16,715 nucleotides of DNA from Rodentolepis nana (GCA_900617975.1 UZAE01013283.1:7618-24332), one strand, 5' to 3'. Counted from the stretch's first letter, positions 1 through 9,560 are shown. Notes: generated by a model not told the origin, from the sequence alone. Numbers and translations are program-made.

Positions 1-225
1 GTTAATGCAAAATTGAAATTTATGGAAATTAGAAAAGTATTAATAAATATTATTCTACCAATTAAAATGACTGGCATAACAACGGCTCGAAAACCTACAT
101 CATACTACTTTTCAATTCAACAGGATTTTCAAATAAACAATTTGGAATATGTTAGTTATGGGTTTTCTCCATTTCAACATCAGCAAGCGTTGGTAGATGA
201 TACTGTTATATTTAAAACCAGTAGG

Positions 226-330
226 GTGCGATAGAATTACTTCCACTTTGGTGTTCCTCTTCCTTTCTGTGAAACAAGAAGGCACCTTATGTGCTAATGA
301 TATCTATCATAACTCCTGCCATTCGAAATC
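226..330 (+). mobile_element. Truncated LINE-family 3' end (copy a)
   Basis: The stretch reads 5'-3' on plus through TTCCTCTTCCTTTCTGTGAA and CTAATGATATCTATCATAAC to a GCCATTCGAAAT end. It matches, on the opposite strand, the repeat at 16466-16715 and the shorter copies at 13587 and 15683. Shared landmarks in order are a pyrimidine-rich block, CTGTGAA, GCTAATGATA, CTATCA, GCC(A/T)TT and an A/T-rich tail. No coding sequence is visible. It looks like a 5'-truncated retrotransposon 3' untranslated end, clearly diverged from the other copies and so probably old. A SINE sharing the LINE tail would look the same. Confidence 0.6.
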
Positions 331-413
331 TATGGAAATTTAAAATTAAAAGAGGCTAAGTTTACGCAGTGGATTTTACGTATCATTTCAAAATAACTTA
401 ATCTAATACTCAC

Positions 414-443
414 AGAAGGTCAACAAATGAAATGCTGAATTGA
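414..443 (-). CDS. Candidate 30-nt microexon, secreted gene
   Basis: On the minus strand a strong acceptor (pyrimidine tract GCGGTTTTTCTCAG) precedes exactly 30 nt, followed by the donor GTGAGT. With two leading bases and one trailing base the frame is open and reads NSAFHLLTF. This phase fits an upstream exon ending one base into a codon, as the exon at 2053-2158 does, so it could be a downstream exon of the gene starting at 2357. The length equals that of the three plus-strand exon-like units at 9379-9757, though the sequence is unrelated. A second frame is also open, and a 30-nt interval between splice-like signals can arise by chance. Confidence 0.32.
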
Positions 444-720
444 CTGAGAAAAACCGCAATTCAGACCAAAAATATCTTTTGAAAGGAAAGATAATTCAAC
501 TCTTGCTTCAATTCAAAGTAAGTTAAATTTGCTAAAGTGTTTGAGCTTAGATCATTAAGTTTGAACAACAATTTAAGGCTGAAGAGTTGCCTCCAAGATT
601 TCATTGATTTCTATTGAATCGTAGAATATTGCTTTGTTTTATGAAATTTGAATTAAATTTAAATCTAATAAGATATAAGTAAACCCAATCTAATGGATCG
701 TACACGGAATCGTTTACTAG

Positions 721-791
721 AATTCATATCACGGATCTTCTATTCTCACTTAAACTTAAATTCATCGATCTTCTATGCCGAATCCATATTG
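721..791 (+). repeat. Short imperfect tandem repeat
   Basis: Two copies of about 38 bp are visible, each with AATTCAT, then CGATCTTCTAT or CGGATCTTCTAT. An AG (TTTACTAG) lies just before and a GTGAGC donor-like site just after. Two plus-strand frames are open across all 71 bases, so it could be mistaken for an exon. The open frames may simply reflect the repeat structure, and I treat it as a repeat. Confidence 0.4.
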
Positions 792-999
792 GTGAGCACA
801 CACAAGAAACTTCCATATTAATGAAGCCCATACGCACTCGTTTCACGATGTTATTACACTAAGATCACAAATAACACAATGAACAAGTGTGCAACAAGAA
901 GAGTTAAGAGTGAAATATGTGAGGTTAAAAACAATGTGAATGTCTCAAGTGGAATCTTTATGAAAACCAATTTGATAAAAAAGTGCTATCAACGCGCTT

Positions 1000-1062
1000 G
1001 AATTCCAAATTACCATTAAAAATGAATTTTTAAAGCCCCTACATTAAGACAAGCATCTCCAC
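1000..1062 (-). other. Strong minus-strand splice acceptor with short ORF
   Basis: On the minus strand CTTTGTTTTTTAG is a textbook acceptor. The following bases, read with two leading bases (matching the phase left by the exon at 2053-2158), give GDACLNVGALKIHF and then a stop at about 1019. It could be a third and terminal exon of the gene starting at 2357, or a short exon using the weak donor GTAGGG. No clean donor settles which. The rest of 444-2052 shows nothing I can support and is presumably intron. Confidence 0.25.
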
Positions 1063-2052
1063 CTAAAAAACAAAGTGAAATAGTATGGCTTTAGTTTGTT
1101 GTGCCTTGGTAGAGGAATATTAGAATAAATTTAAACTGCGTGGGTGAAAAAACTGTGACTATCAATTATGAGAGGTTCATTCCAATGTGGGAACATTTAG
1201 AAAATTTACCGCAACCTGGCTGTCATTCAGTTTTTATTTACCACCTTTTTAAACCAGTTTGCTGCAATTAATGATATGTTATTATGCAATAATTGAGATT
1301 TTCATATTTGCCTAATGAACGGAGTATATAATGATTCAAGTACGTGCCTAGTTATATCGCCAATGCAAACAAAATTGTGACTTTTTATCTGCTTAGCATA
1401 AAATATGCATTTCAATAACAGTCAAACAATAAATCGATCCCGATGAACTGCTAGATACGGTTTTTGAAACATTAGGATAAAGAGCGTCGCCTTCTGCTTA
1501 TTACGAACTCAGTGTAATCATATTTCATTATGGAGTGCTCATTGTCATCATGCATTGTCATCTGTTTGTGTCAGGTCTCCTAAGTGTACATTTGTGGATG
1601 AAATTGAGCAATGTTAAAAAAGCATTAACAAACATAATATAAAGCACAGGTATAAATTGAATTTACTGCATTTATATTAGCTGCATAATAAATTTATGGA
1701 ATTAAAGATGAACATACGTATCCGTGAAAATTCGCGTCACTGATAGAAAAGTCATTTTTTACGGAACTTTTTCCTTCTTCAAATCGAATGAATGGAAACG
1801 ATGTATCCGGTATGACTTTTTCTGAAAGTAATTGTCAACTTGCATATTCAATGCAATTAAGCTTAAAATAAATAAAGCACAACTCCTACATGAATATTCA
1901 GTGTAACCGGAAGTTTAAAAGAACAATTTGGTAGGAAGTAGAGAACTCATGAATAAACATTTCCATGAAAATGTATTTGGTCAAGTCGGGGTGCGTCTTT
2001 CATCAAAATATTCAGATATTCTACAGAATAAGTGTCAATAGAAATAGATTAC

Positions 2053-2158
2053 CTGGTGTTTCATAAAACTGTTCCCACCTTTGATTATCGAATGAAACAC
2101 AAGCGTTATCTTTAATTACTACATATTTTGCTTCAACATTAAGATAGATATGAAACGC
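2053..2158 (-). CDS. Exon 2 of putative secreted-protein gene
   Basis: The exon is 106 nt, with a strong acceptor (TTTGTTTTCTTTTAG) and a good donor (CCAG|GTAATC). Only one of the three frames is open; it gives 35 codons starting AFHIYLNVEAKYVV and ending RWEQFYETP plus one base G. The residue mix (one Cys, several aromatic and charged residues) looks like real protein. The frame joins without interruption to the signal-peptide exon at 2208-2357 across a 49-nt intron, a normal minimal size for an insect. I do not recognise the family. The donor leaves phase 1, the same phase expected by the 30-nt microexon at 414-443. Confidence 0.5.
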
Positions 2159-2207
2159 CTAAAAGAAAACAAATGAGGTAATGCTCCTCCATGTCAAAAC
2201 ATGTCAC

Positions 2208-2357
2208 TCTTTCATCTTTCAGAATGATCAAAGGGTCGGTTTTCTCTATTGGCGTTAAGACGATTCTGGAACATGTACTATTGGGCAAAGTTAAGCTCCC
2301 TTTTCCCAAGGAGGCGTTTATTAGTAGTGAAATTAATACAAATAAAATGTTAATCAT
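2208..2357 (-). CDS. Exon 1: signal peptide of putative secreted protein
   Basis: The ATG at 2357-2355 opens a 50-codon exon. It starts MINILFVLISLLINA, a hydrophobic core followed by small residues and then SLGKGS, which is a classic secretory signal with likely cleavage near residues 16-20. The mature start (LTLPNSTCSRIV) has one Cys and a possible N-glycosylation site (NST). The chosen end is the donor GTGACA after residue 50, which is weak at +5/+6 but falls in the right phase to join exon 2 (2053-2158). Without splicing the frame runs 22 more codons to a stop at 2139, so a 72-residue unspliced product is the alternative. A TATA-like box lies 37 bp upstream of the ATG. The family is not recognised. 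The plus-strand ORF over the same bases is a shadow. Confidence 0.5.
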
Positions 2358-2393
2358 GGGCCTTTTGCTCGCAATTTTGCATTTTACATGCTC

Positions 2394-2401
2394 TATTTAT
2401 A
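2394..2401 (-). promoter_or_regulatory. TATA-like box upstream of secreted gene
   Basis: TATAAATA on the minus strand, in GGATATAAATAGAGC, lies 37 bp upstream of the ATG at 2357. A start site 25-30 bp downstream would leave a 5' leader of only about 10 bases. The match is good but AT-rich DNA produces such boxes by chance, and no clear initiator is visible. Confidence 0.3.
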
Positions 2402-4665
2402 TCCCATTCCACCAATTAGATTAAACAAAATAATCCGTAAGACCCCTTATTATCAGCAACGCTTCGATAAGAATAAATATCAAAGTTTAAGCAAATTATT
2501 AATGTACTAACGATGAAGAAAAAAATCAATTGTGGTCAAATTTTAATTTGCTTAATAATATTAGAATTTACTGAAAAATTTAAGTATGATTGAAATAGAG
2601 TTCATCATTGCCCAAATGATTCCAATTTGCATTGTTAAATTATTAATTCTTTAGATGACTCACAACTGTTTCTTGGGCAGTGTTTCATCAATGAAATTAC
2701 AGATAACGTATTTTTATTTTTACAAAATCTTCACTTAATGACAAAAGGATGATATCCGACTAAATTAGAATTAAAAATGAGATCCAATTGCATAGATAAA
2801 ACGCCTTGCTTTAAGAGACCGTTTGCTCTCCCATGCTCATTCAATTAACGAGAAACAGCAAGAATCTCCTTCCATAAACTGATATATGCCTCCATACTTC
2901 AAGGCAGGATATATTGTCTGTGGAAGCGCATAGTGTTTGTGAATGACCAAGATTGTTTTGAATGTCTGACGCGCATTCAAGATAAAATGTGGGTTTCTGT
3001 CTATTGGCTCAGTTATCGGTATTTCTCGGTTACCAAAAGTAATTAGGCCTTATGAGGAACCAAAGTTGCGGCATTTATGACAAAATATTTTCTCATTTAT
3101 TTATATTATTGCTGATCAATTTGAATTTTAATGCGCTTTGATTAAAATATTTTTCCTTGCAGTCCGATTTGTTTGAGAATTTCAAAAAAGAAAAAAACAT
3201 CTTTCCCACTGTACTGTGAATTAAATTTCCCATTGAATTTTCAAAATGCTATGTCTATTGCGCTAAAAAGGTTTAAAAGCATGAATATGAGGTAAATAAA
3301 GAATCTATTTTTTCATTTGAATCGACGACTTTTGTTCATTTTCTATCAATTTATGTCAATTCAATATTTCTGTTATGCATTTATGCAAACCAAATGAGAC
3401 TTGCTTCGAATATTTTCCCATTAGGACATCTGTCTTCGTTCTACCCATACCCTTTTCCAAAGCTCCCATTTTCCATCTCTTCCATCATCAAAATGCATTG
3501 ATCTACGCCAATTGCATGTTTTGGCTGTTTGAAATTGATTGAATTGGTTCCTCATTGTAACATGTAACTCTGGAAAATGTTGCAATATGTGATTTTATTT
3601 CAACGTTGATTCAACTGTGATTGATTCAATTTACAAACACTTGTTGTTTTAAAATTTCATGAAACCCGTGACATTTATTAATTTTTGAATATAGATCTTT
3701 AATTCAACGATAATTGAATCCATTTTGAAACTTATTTTGGTCACCCATATAGTTTGCGTGAGCACGACATAAGCCTTTAATTACGTAATGTTTTTTTAAT
3801 GTTTTCTCAACATTAATTTTTCTTTGATTTTTATTTTCGTGACACCATAATATAACTGCATGTGTCTAAACACCAACAAATCACTTATTATCAATAATTT
3901 TATGTAATTGAGCGGTACAAATGATCTGTATTTATTTGAAGAACAAAATTGAAGTCGATTGAATTGGCTCATTTTAAATGCCAAAAGTCATTTTAGAGTC
4001 AGAATGTTTTCTAAAAATTCTCATTCAAAATTTGCTACAAAATGACAGGTCGATTACAAAGAAACAATATTGTTCAAAATTGGAACAAACATTCTTTAAA
4101 TGATGAAAATGATTAATTTGTTGGTTGTTATTTATCAAAAACGTTTTCCATAGCAATGACATATTTGATGAACCGTTCTTATAGATAGGCAAATAAAATA
4201 AAATAATTTTAAGTTACAAAATATTGTAAAAATAGTACTCATTCGAATCTCCATTGAGTGATTTAAAACAGAACTAAATAGAACAGGCCGCATGAATTGA
4301 ATTGGTAATTGGCATATGTCCAATTCACAAAAAATACATTGTTGACTGCCAAAATGAATTTATAATTTTGTCCAATTTACAAAATATGCGTTAAAGTTAA
4401 TAAGATGCGTTGTGAGATGAAAATATGTTAAATTTGGTTCATTGTACGGCTCGCTCATGTATAGGAATTACAATCGATTGGAAATAAGAAGACAATTCTG
4501 CATAATATTTCCTAAATTCATCAAAGAAAATGAGACGTTTCCAATATATATTTATATATATTCATTTCGCCTAGGCATATCATCCGCTTATAAACATTAT
4601 CACATTTCAATTGTAGAAAATATCAACTATTAACCAATCTTATTGTGAATAAATAGGTAGCTTAC
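2402..4665. other. No supported gene; AT-rich non-coding
   Basis: Short ORFs on both strands have no protein-like composition or paired splice sites. GATTGAATTGG or GAATTGG recurs near 3536, 3957 and 4293, and TGTCCAATT(C/T)ACAAAA occurs at 4317 and 4370. These are short, old-looking similarities that I could not extend into a named repeat. This may be the 5' flank of the gene starting at 2357. Confidence 0.5.
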
Positions 4666-4705
4666 TGTCAAAAAAGTCTTGAGAGAGGCAAGCATGTGAA
4701 CATAC
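4666..4705 (-). other. Splice-bounded 40-nt segment (weak exon candidate)
   Basis: On minus the acceptor AATTTTATTTCAG and the donor GTAAGC frame 40 nt with two open frames. The same CAG|GTATGT junction would also serve as a good donor in the opposite role, so the assignment is ambiguous. Confidence 0.15.
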
Positions 4706-4858
4706 CTGAAATAAAATTTTAATCTGACCTTATGGAAACGCAAATTAGCATAATGATTAATGCAAAAATTGAATTTTTGTAAGAATGACAAAAATTCTAA
4801 ATAGTATTTAATATATAAAAGGATGGAAATACAAAATTTCAGGGGTGGTCTGGTCTAG

Positions 4859-5265
4859 AAAATTGCATTACAATGCAGTTGCAATAGTGTACACTACATT
4901 CCATCATGTCTATTCGTTGACAAATCCTTCGACGTTTATCATCAGAAGATTTATTGAACCCTTTTGGGTTCAGAAACTCAAAATAATAATGAGTCCTAAA
5001 ACTCGCTGATATGGACTTTGCCTTCAAAACATATCCATTCCGTGTTTCAGATCATTGAAATTGCAACATTTATTGCTGTGTGTATTTTTAATGATGGATT
5101 TATACCGATATAGAAGATGATGACGATTATGGGAGTGAAAATTGGTCCGGAAGCGCAAGCATCAAAGGAGGCAAGAACTGCTTGAATAGGAAAGAGTTGA
5201 GAAGACAGCTGATGATATTTTCTCTCCGGCAGCACTATTTTAAATTCATTAATATAACTTTATTA
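4859..5265 (+). pseudogene. Decayed Mutator-like transposase relic
   Basis: One plus-strand frame (4859-5182) reads as a transposase fragment despite three internal stops (4955-4957, 4997-4999, 5111-5113). Landmarks in order are HYIPSCLFVDK, LGSETQNNNES, NSLIWTLPSK, IIEIATFIAVCIFNDGF, MMTIMGVKIGP and SKEART. From memory this follows the C-terminal half of the Mutator-like transposase domain common in arthropod genomes: the N-E-S block, W-x-L-x-P-K, then FNDG and a GI-x-x-G block before a charged K/R-rich tail. Between VKIGPEAQ and ASKEARTA the usual spacer is much shortened, suggesting a deletion. After 5182 the frame shifts and a basic stretch (NRKELRRQL) continues to about 5265. No terminal inverted repeats were found. 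It is non-functional, and locally richer in G+C than its surroundings. Confidence 0.65.
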
Positions 5266-6574
5266 AAGGAAAACAAATGGTATCAAACTAAACCGTGTGC
5301 AACCTAATTGATGGTTCAAATTCTTTCAAGCGCTGATCTTAACTTGAATGTACTAGGAAGATCAATTGAAATTTAGACTCTCCACTACTTGCTATAATTT
5401 CTGCTGACTCCTTTACAAATGCAAAATTTTCTTGTTTAAATATACTTTAGTAAATTCGATTCAGTAGTAATTTTTAAACCAAAGTCCATCTTTAACTTGG
5501 TCACTAATAATGTGACATATTTTGGAATGGTCAATGAATAATGTAATTTTAATCATGAAATATGAAAGGGTTTGTGGGGAAGCCTTTAATCAATTTAGTT
5601 TGAATGAGGAATACAGAATACGTATAATGGATGTCCTCTTAAAAAATAAACCTGACTCTATAAATATAGCCAGAAATAATAAGTTTTGTTAGGAATTTTA
5701 GCGTGTCTTAATAAATTTCCCTTAATTCCACATTACATTGCTACAAGTTTCGGGCTATTTTTTTAACTATTCACTCAATGCTGTCACATTAACTTACTTA
5801 CACAACGTGTTTGAACCACCTTTTCTTAGATTAGCGCAATGTTGCTAATCATTTTTGCATTATAGTTGCATTAAAATTAGCAGAATTAGTTAATTATTTC
5901 TATTTCAAAAGGGCAACATTAACATACTCATGGCAGCAAGTATAATCATGTTCAGTGCATTCAAATTCATATCAAGAAGATAGAAGAGGATGTTCATGAA
6001 ACTAGGTTGTAACTTCTGCATTTGATGATAAAAAAATTATTTCAACAGAACTTCATCTTCTGTCTAAAATAGCAAAATAATTCATACAATTAAATAATAA
6101 AATGGCATTAAATAAATTAGTATCGTATTAAGATAACGGCATAGTTGACAGCTTTATTGCTTCTCAGTTTGCTTAAACTTAATGTCAATAATTAGATAAA
6201 GATCATTACTATGAAGCCTGCAATCTGAAATAATATTATTAATTTCATTAAATGGTCATTATACTTGCTATCGACTTAATTCGTCAAATCCGTGGAGACA
6301 AAACTTTCTTACTTTGTCAGAAATATCGGCTTTTATTGTTTTAGAAATCTCATATTTGACAATCTTCCATCAAGCACATTGAATAATTAAATAATTGTAT
6401 AGGGTTGCTTCATGGTTAATTCTAATTAGAGGAAGGTAAAAGGTTTATATTTAATTTTGTTCCTATTATTCAAAATGAGCATTGAGTGATTACGATAGGA
6501 ACAATTCACCACATAAGTCCCTGCTATTCATAGCAGATCACAATATTGGGAAATTCAAAATAGCACTAACATTT
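5266..6574. other. No supported gene; AT-rich non-coding
   Basis: No protein-like ORF or repeat could be supported. A good minus-strand donor-like GTAAGTAAG lies at 5791-5799 without a convincing acceptor, and so does CAAA|GTAAGAAAG near 6311. Confidence 0.45.
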
Positions 6575-6698
6575 AGTTCTTGCAACGATCCTTCATTTTT
6601 ACAGCTCATTTCATTCCAAATAGAATGCGATTGTGAGTTCGGTAAGTGTTATCTCATTTTAAGTGATTACAAGTTCATTCTACTTTTGCTAGATAGTA
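6575..6698 (+). repeat. Duplicated exon-like segment, copy 1
   Basis: This 124-bp segment is repeated at 7724-7847 (1149 bp downstream, roughly 85-90% identical). It holds the acceptor TTCATTTTTACAG (ending 6604), an exon-like stretch 6605-6641 reading LISFQIECDCEF, a donor GTAAGT at 6642, and a 51-nt intron-like stretch ending TTTTGCTAG at 6692. The next stretch, 6693-6750, runs on in frame (SNYFIQTLDIF) to the donor GTAAGA at 6751. The 51 nt are a multiple of three and also open, so an unspliced 90-codon ORF (6482-6754) exists too. The family is not recognised; the CDC pattern is the only distinctive motif. Confidence 0.5.
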
Positions 6699-7217
6699 AT
6701 TATTTCATTCAAACACTTGATATTTTTGCAATATTCACAACATTATCGACGTAAGATGGTATGATAACGTCGTTCCAAAATATTTACCAATCATTAAGAA
6801 ACATATGAAAAGTTAATTTCAAGCAAATTTGTTGTGAGCCAACATCATTTAAGATGACAATCTGCTATTGATTTTGGGCTTAAAATCAGGCGTTTGAATT
6901 TTAGGGTAAAAACAGGTAAGTTCCAATACATCCGTTCACATGTGATTACTCCCAATTAAAAGCTAATGACTGCATTCAATGCAAATTGTCATCCATTCTA
7001 TTTTTTTCTAGTTTAGTGTTAAATGACTACACAATACAGAGTTATATTCGAAATTAATTAAGCTGCTCTAAACACAGCAGTTCTTTATTTCATAATGATT
7101 TAAATCAGAATAATCTACCTTTTTGTGCTGGTTCAGCTTTGTTCAATTGCGAAAATCACAGGGTAGTGCAGTAGCTTTGCAAATTCTCTTCACGCCGAAA
7201 TAATCCTTATTTATCTA

Positions 7218-7336
7218 CTAAATGGCAATTTTACCATCTTTAATATCTAAAATTGGAGTGACAAATAGCTTCTGTCCTAAACGAATGTCACTTTTCTCAC
7301 TCCCATCGAGGCATGCAACACGGCAGCATGTGCCAA
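7218..7336 (-). CDS. Candidate terminal exon, Cys-rich tail
   Basis: On minus the acceptor CTCTTAATTTGGTTAAG is followed by two bases and 38 codons to a TAG stop. The peptide starts GTCCRVACLDGSEKSD, continues through RLGQKLFVTPILDIK and ends KIAI. Three cysteines close together, dense charged residues and a local G+C well above the background look coding. A donor-like GATG|GTAAAA near the 3' end could make it internal instead. A diverged duplicate lies at 8829-8911. An overlapping minus-strand frame (LGVGIRINTALNL...) with acceptor TTTGCAG and donor GTGAGA is also open, and the plus strand is open for some 44 codons, so strand and frame are not certain. Confidence 0.4.
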
Positions 7337-7487
7337 CTTAACCAAATTAAGAGCTGTGTTTATTCGAATGCCCACCCCTAACACTGCAAATTATCGAATT
7401 CGTGATGCAAATAAACGATCTTGACTGCATGTTCTGGTCAACGAAGAATCTTTTACATTCAAATCAAATAAGCCAGTTCCGCATTAC

Positions 7488-7519
7488 CTGTACAAAATAC
7501 TCCAATATGATTTCAATAC
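7488..7519 (-). CDS. Candidate 32-nt exon
   Basis: On minus the acceptor ACTCTTTCATTTCCAATCAG and the donor ACAG|GTAATG are both strong and enclose 32 nt. Two frames are open (IEIILEYFVQ after two leading bases, or VLKSYWSILY). It lies 151 bp upstream, in the direction of transcription, of the candidate exon at 7218-7336. The length is not a multiple of three. The splice sites are among the best in the window, but there is no similarity to support the call. Confidence 0.28.
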
Positions 7520-7723
7520 CTGATTGGAAATGAAAGAGTTCAGTTGAATTAAACAAAAACTTGTAGTTGTAAAAAGCAAATATAAATAAAACAAATACCA
7601 ATTAAAAGCGTGTTACGTTCTTAAAACCCACCCAAAATTCAAATTTATGTTTACCTGGAAATGCTATAAATCATTCGATTAGAACATTTAATTAGCTCAA
7701 TTAGCAGGACAAATGGTGGTGGT

Positions 7724-7847
7724 GTTTCTTACAGCGATTCTCCATTTTTACAACACATTTCATTCCAAAGAGGATGCAATTGTGAGTTCGGTAAGTGTTA
7801 TTTCATTTTAAGTGATTGCAAGTTCATTCTATTTCTGCTAGATAGTA
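7724..7847 (+). repeat. Duplicated exon-like segment, copy 2
   Basis: This is the second copy of 6575-6698. The acceptor used in copy 1 is broken here (ACAG to ACAA), but a new one exists 19 bp upstream (TTTCTTACAG ending 7734, where copy 1 has GCAA). The exon-like stretch 7735-7790 (56 nt) reads DSPFLQHISFQRGCNCEF, open and similar to copy 1, and keeps the donor GTAAGT at 7791 and the 51-nt intron-like stretch ending CTGCTAG at 7841. Similarity stops just after GATAGTA, where the frame soon hits a stop. Spacer and exon are about equally conserved, so a recent duplication explains the match without selection. Confidence 0.5.
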
Positions 7848-8129
7848 TGGCTGAAACAGATTTTTTTCGAATTTCAGGTGTAACATGTTGAAAAAATTGG
7901 AATAAACATTGTAAGCCTAAATGTAGATTTTATTGAAATTCAAATGGTGAGATCAACTTGAGCGGACGTTTAGTTTTTTTCATATATTTCTACTTGAATT
8001 AAGTGCGCGAAATTTTTTTCGCAATTTGAAAAATGTATTGCTGTGATCGAAAACTTCACGACTTATATGTGAAATTAATTAACTAAAGAATAAATAATTC
8101 TCCTGTTAAAATATGCCAACCTCATTTAC

Positions 8130-8204
8130 CTCTTTAAAACGGGTAGATTTGAAATAAGGATGATATTTTGAAACAATAGCGATGGTAAAATACGTGTAAG
8201 AATT
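8130..8204 (-). CDS. Candidate 75-nt exon
   Basis: On minus the acceptor ATTGAAATTTTATAG and the donor AGAG|GTAAATG enclose 75 nt with 25 open codons (NSYTYFTIAIVSKYHPYF...). A second frame is also open. It has no duplicate and no recognised similarity, so it is listed as possible only. Confidence 0.2.
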
Positions 8205-8643
8205 CTATAAAATTTCAATTTAATTCAAATGCTTCATTGAAAAACAAGTAGAAAGAATTAGTCAGAAAAATGTGAGATATTTTGAGAGCCCTTAAACATA
8301 TATTGTCGAAATTTGAAACTTGTATCTCCATATAAATAGATATGATAATGATCTTCATCTTATCATTTTAATAAGTCATTCAAATTCAACAGGGTTAGAA
8401 TTTAATTTTTTGCATCAAGGCATTATATGGGCCTCCAATGAGGAATTTAAAAAAAACCTGCGGAAATGCATTTTGTGCTTAATCAACTGCAGGAGAAGAA
8501 ATGAAGTTTGAAAATAAGTTGGAAAACTAATTTGTAAGCCTTTATCTTATGACAAAAACAGGTGTTAATATCTTGATTAAAATGCACATTTCATTGCTCG
8601 AATTTACTCGAGGTTTAATCAAATTTCATAAATTATTGCGTAC

Positions 8644-8682
8644 CTGCTGTAATTTTAATTGTTGCAAATTGAAACAAAAATG
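8644..8682 (-). CDS. Candidate 39-nt microexon
   Basis: On minus an AG (CTGCTTAAATAG) precedes 39 nt ending CAGCAG|GTACGC, an excellent donor. With two leading and one trailing base the frame is open (FLFQFATIKITA), the same symmetric phase as the 30-nt units. The acceptor tract is poor and the segment is not duplicated. Confidence 0.18.
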
Positions 8683-8828
8683 CTATTTAAGCAGTGTTAA
8701 TAGCAAAATAACCAATTGAAAGTTACTATTTTATTAATTCACATTTTTTTGCTTTACCTGGGCCTTTAACTCAACTTTCAATGCTTTTTTTTGTTTTATA
8801 AAGCATTGAATGTTTAAGAACTTTGGAT

Positions 8829-8911
8829 TTATTTCTTTTTACAATTTCCACATAAATCGGAGTGACAGAACGGCCCTAAAGATGATCGAAGTTTTGTTTC
8901 GATTCCCATCT
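8829..8911 (-). CDS. Candidate terminal exon, diverged duplicate of 7218-7336
   Basis: The minus-strand acceptor CCTTCTCGATACATTTACTCAG is strong. Two bases then 26 codons to a TAA stop read MGIETKLRSSLGPF then CHSDLCGNCKKK. DNA similarity to 7218-7336 covers GATGGGA...AGAAA, TTTAGG and TGTCACTCC(A/G)ATTT, with small indels that change the frame between the copies. Either one copy is dead or they encode different Cys-containing tails. The stop is followed by AAATCC with no clear polyadenylation signal. The family is not recognised. Confidence 0.3.
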
Positions 8912-9378
8912 CTGAGTAAATGTATCGAGAAGGACAGATATAAGTAGCCTACTGAGATAATGCCAACTTGATTATTCACTCAGCCACCAATTTTTAATAA
9001 TTTAAGCCTCCAAATTTATCGTGTAATATACAAAATTATCTAAAACAGCACTGAAGATAACCATTTTGCCAACAATGATAGATTTAGTTTGGTTTTCAAA
9101 AGTGAAAACCGCAATCAGTGAAAATCTCAAAAAGGCAATCATTGAAGTCGTTATATGGGATTAAATAAAGAAGTCAAGCTCATGCATTTGTGAATTTCAA
9201 GCCGATTTAATGGAAGTCCTATCAACAAATTTGGATAATGAATTAAATCATGCATCTCTATTCAGACCAAACAAACAATAATGATTTCAGATTTTTCCTT
9301 TGATATGTCACAAATATTATGCACTAATATTTTAAATCTTAACACCTATTATAAGTGTATGCAATTTGTTTAATTCAG
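8912..9378. other. No supported gene
   Basis: AT-rich sequence between the minus-strand candidate exon and the plus-strand microexon array. I see no repeat or ORF to support. Confidence 0.4.
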
Positions 9379-9408
9379 AGAAGCCAGCAATAACGACAAC
9401 AGGAAGTG
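9379..9408 (+). CDS. 30-nt exon-like unit 1 of tandem array
   Basis: TTTAATTCAG precedes exactly 30 nt, followed by the donor GTGAGT at 9409. With two leading and one trailing base the frame reads KPAITTTGS, Thr/Ser-rich; the frame starting at base 1 has a stop. Unit 3 (9728-9757) matches it at 24 of 30 positions and reads KPAISTTSS, whereas the sequence flanking units 1 and 3 is little alike. Symmetric phase 1-1 means the unit could be included or skipped freely. A Ser/Thr-rich peptide of this kind suits an O-glycosylated linker in a secreted protein, but that is inference. The frame EASNNDNRK is also open. Confidence 0.42.
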
Positions 9409-9560
9409 GTGAGTCCAAATTTGAAATATTCTTTCTATCATGATCTAATTCAACGAATAGGTCAGGACATTTAATTTCAAAGTGAAAATTATTACAATCT
9501 AAACAGCCTAATTAGCTCACAATAACGAATGAATGCACGTGTCAATTTGGACATTTGTAG

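Noticed and set aside
2191..2424. Plus-strand 77-codon ORF
   Set aside because: It overlaps the minus-strand signal-peptide exon, which has a promoter-like box and splice signals; this frame has none and looks like its shadow.
5047..5235. Minus-strand 62-codon ORFs at 4839-5027 and 5047-5235
   Set aside because: They lie antisense to the Mutator-like transposase relic, whose plus-strand frame explains the sequence.
5300..5330. GGTTCAAATTC resembling a tRNA T-loop
   Set aside because: No matching acceptor stem, D-arm or anticodon arm is present.
6886..6914. Plus-strand perfect donor ACAG|GTAAGT at 6915 with AG about 26 nt upstream
   Set aside because: The acceptor tract is poor, the length is not a multiple of three, and no duplicate or peptide similarity supports an exon.
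8741..8770. Minus-strand donor CCCAG|GTAAAG
   Set aside because: The sequence upstream on minus is purine-rich with no acceptor, so no exon can be closed.
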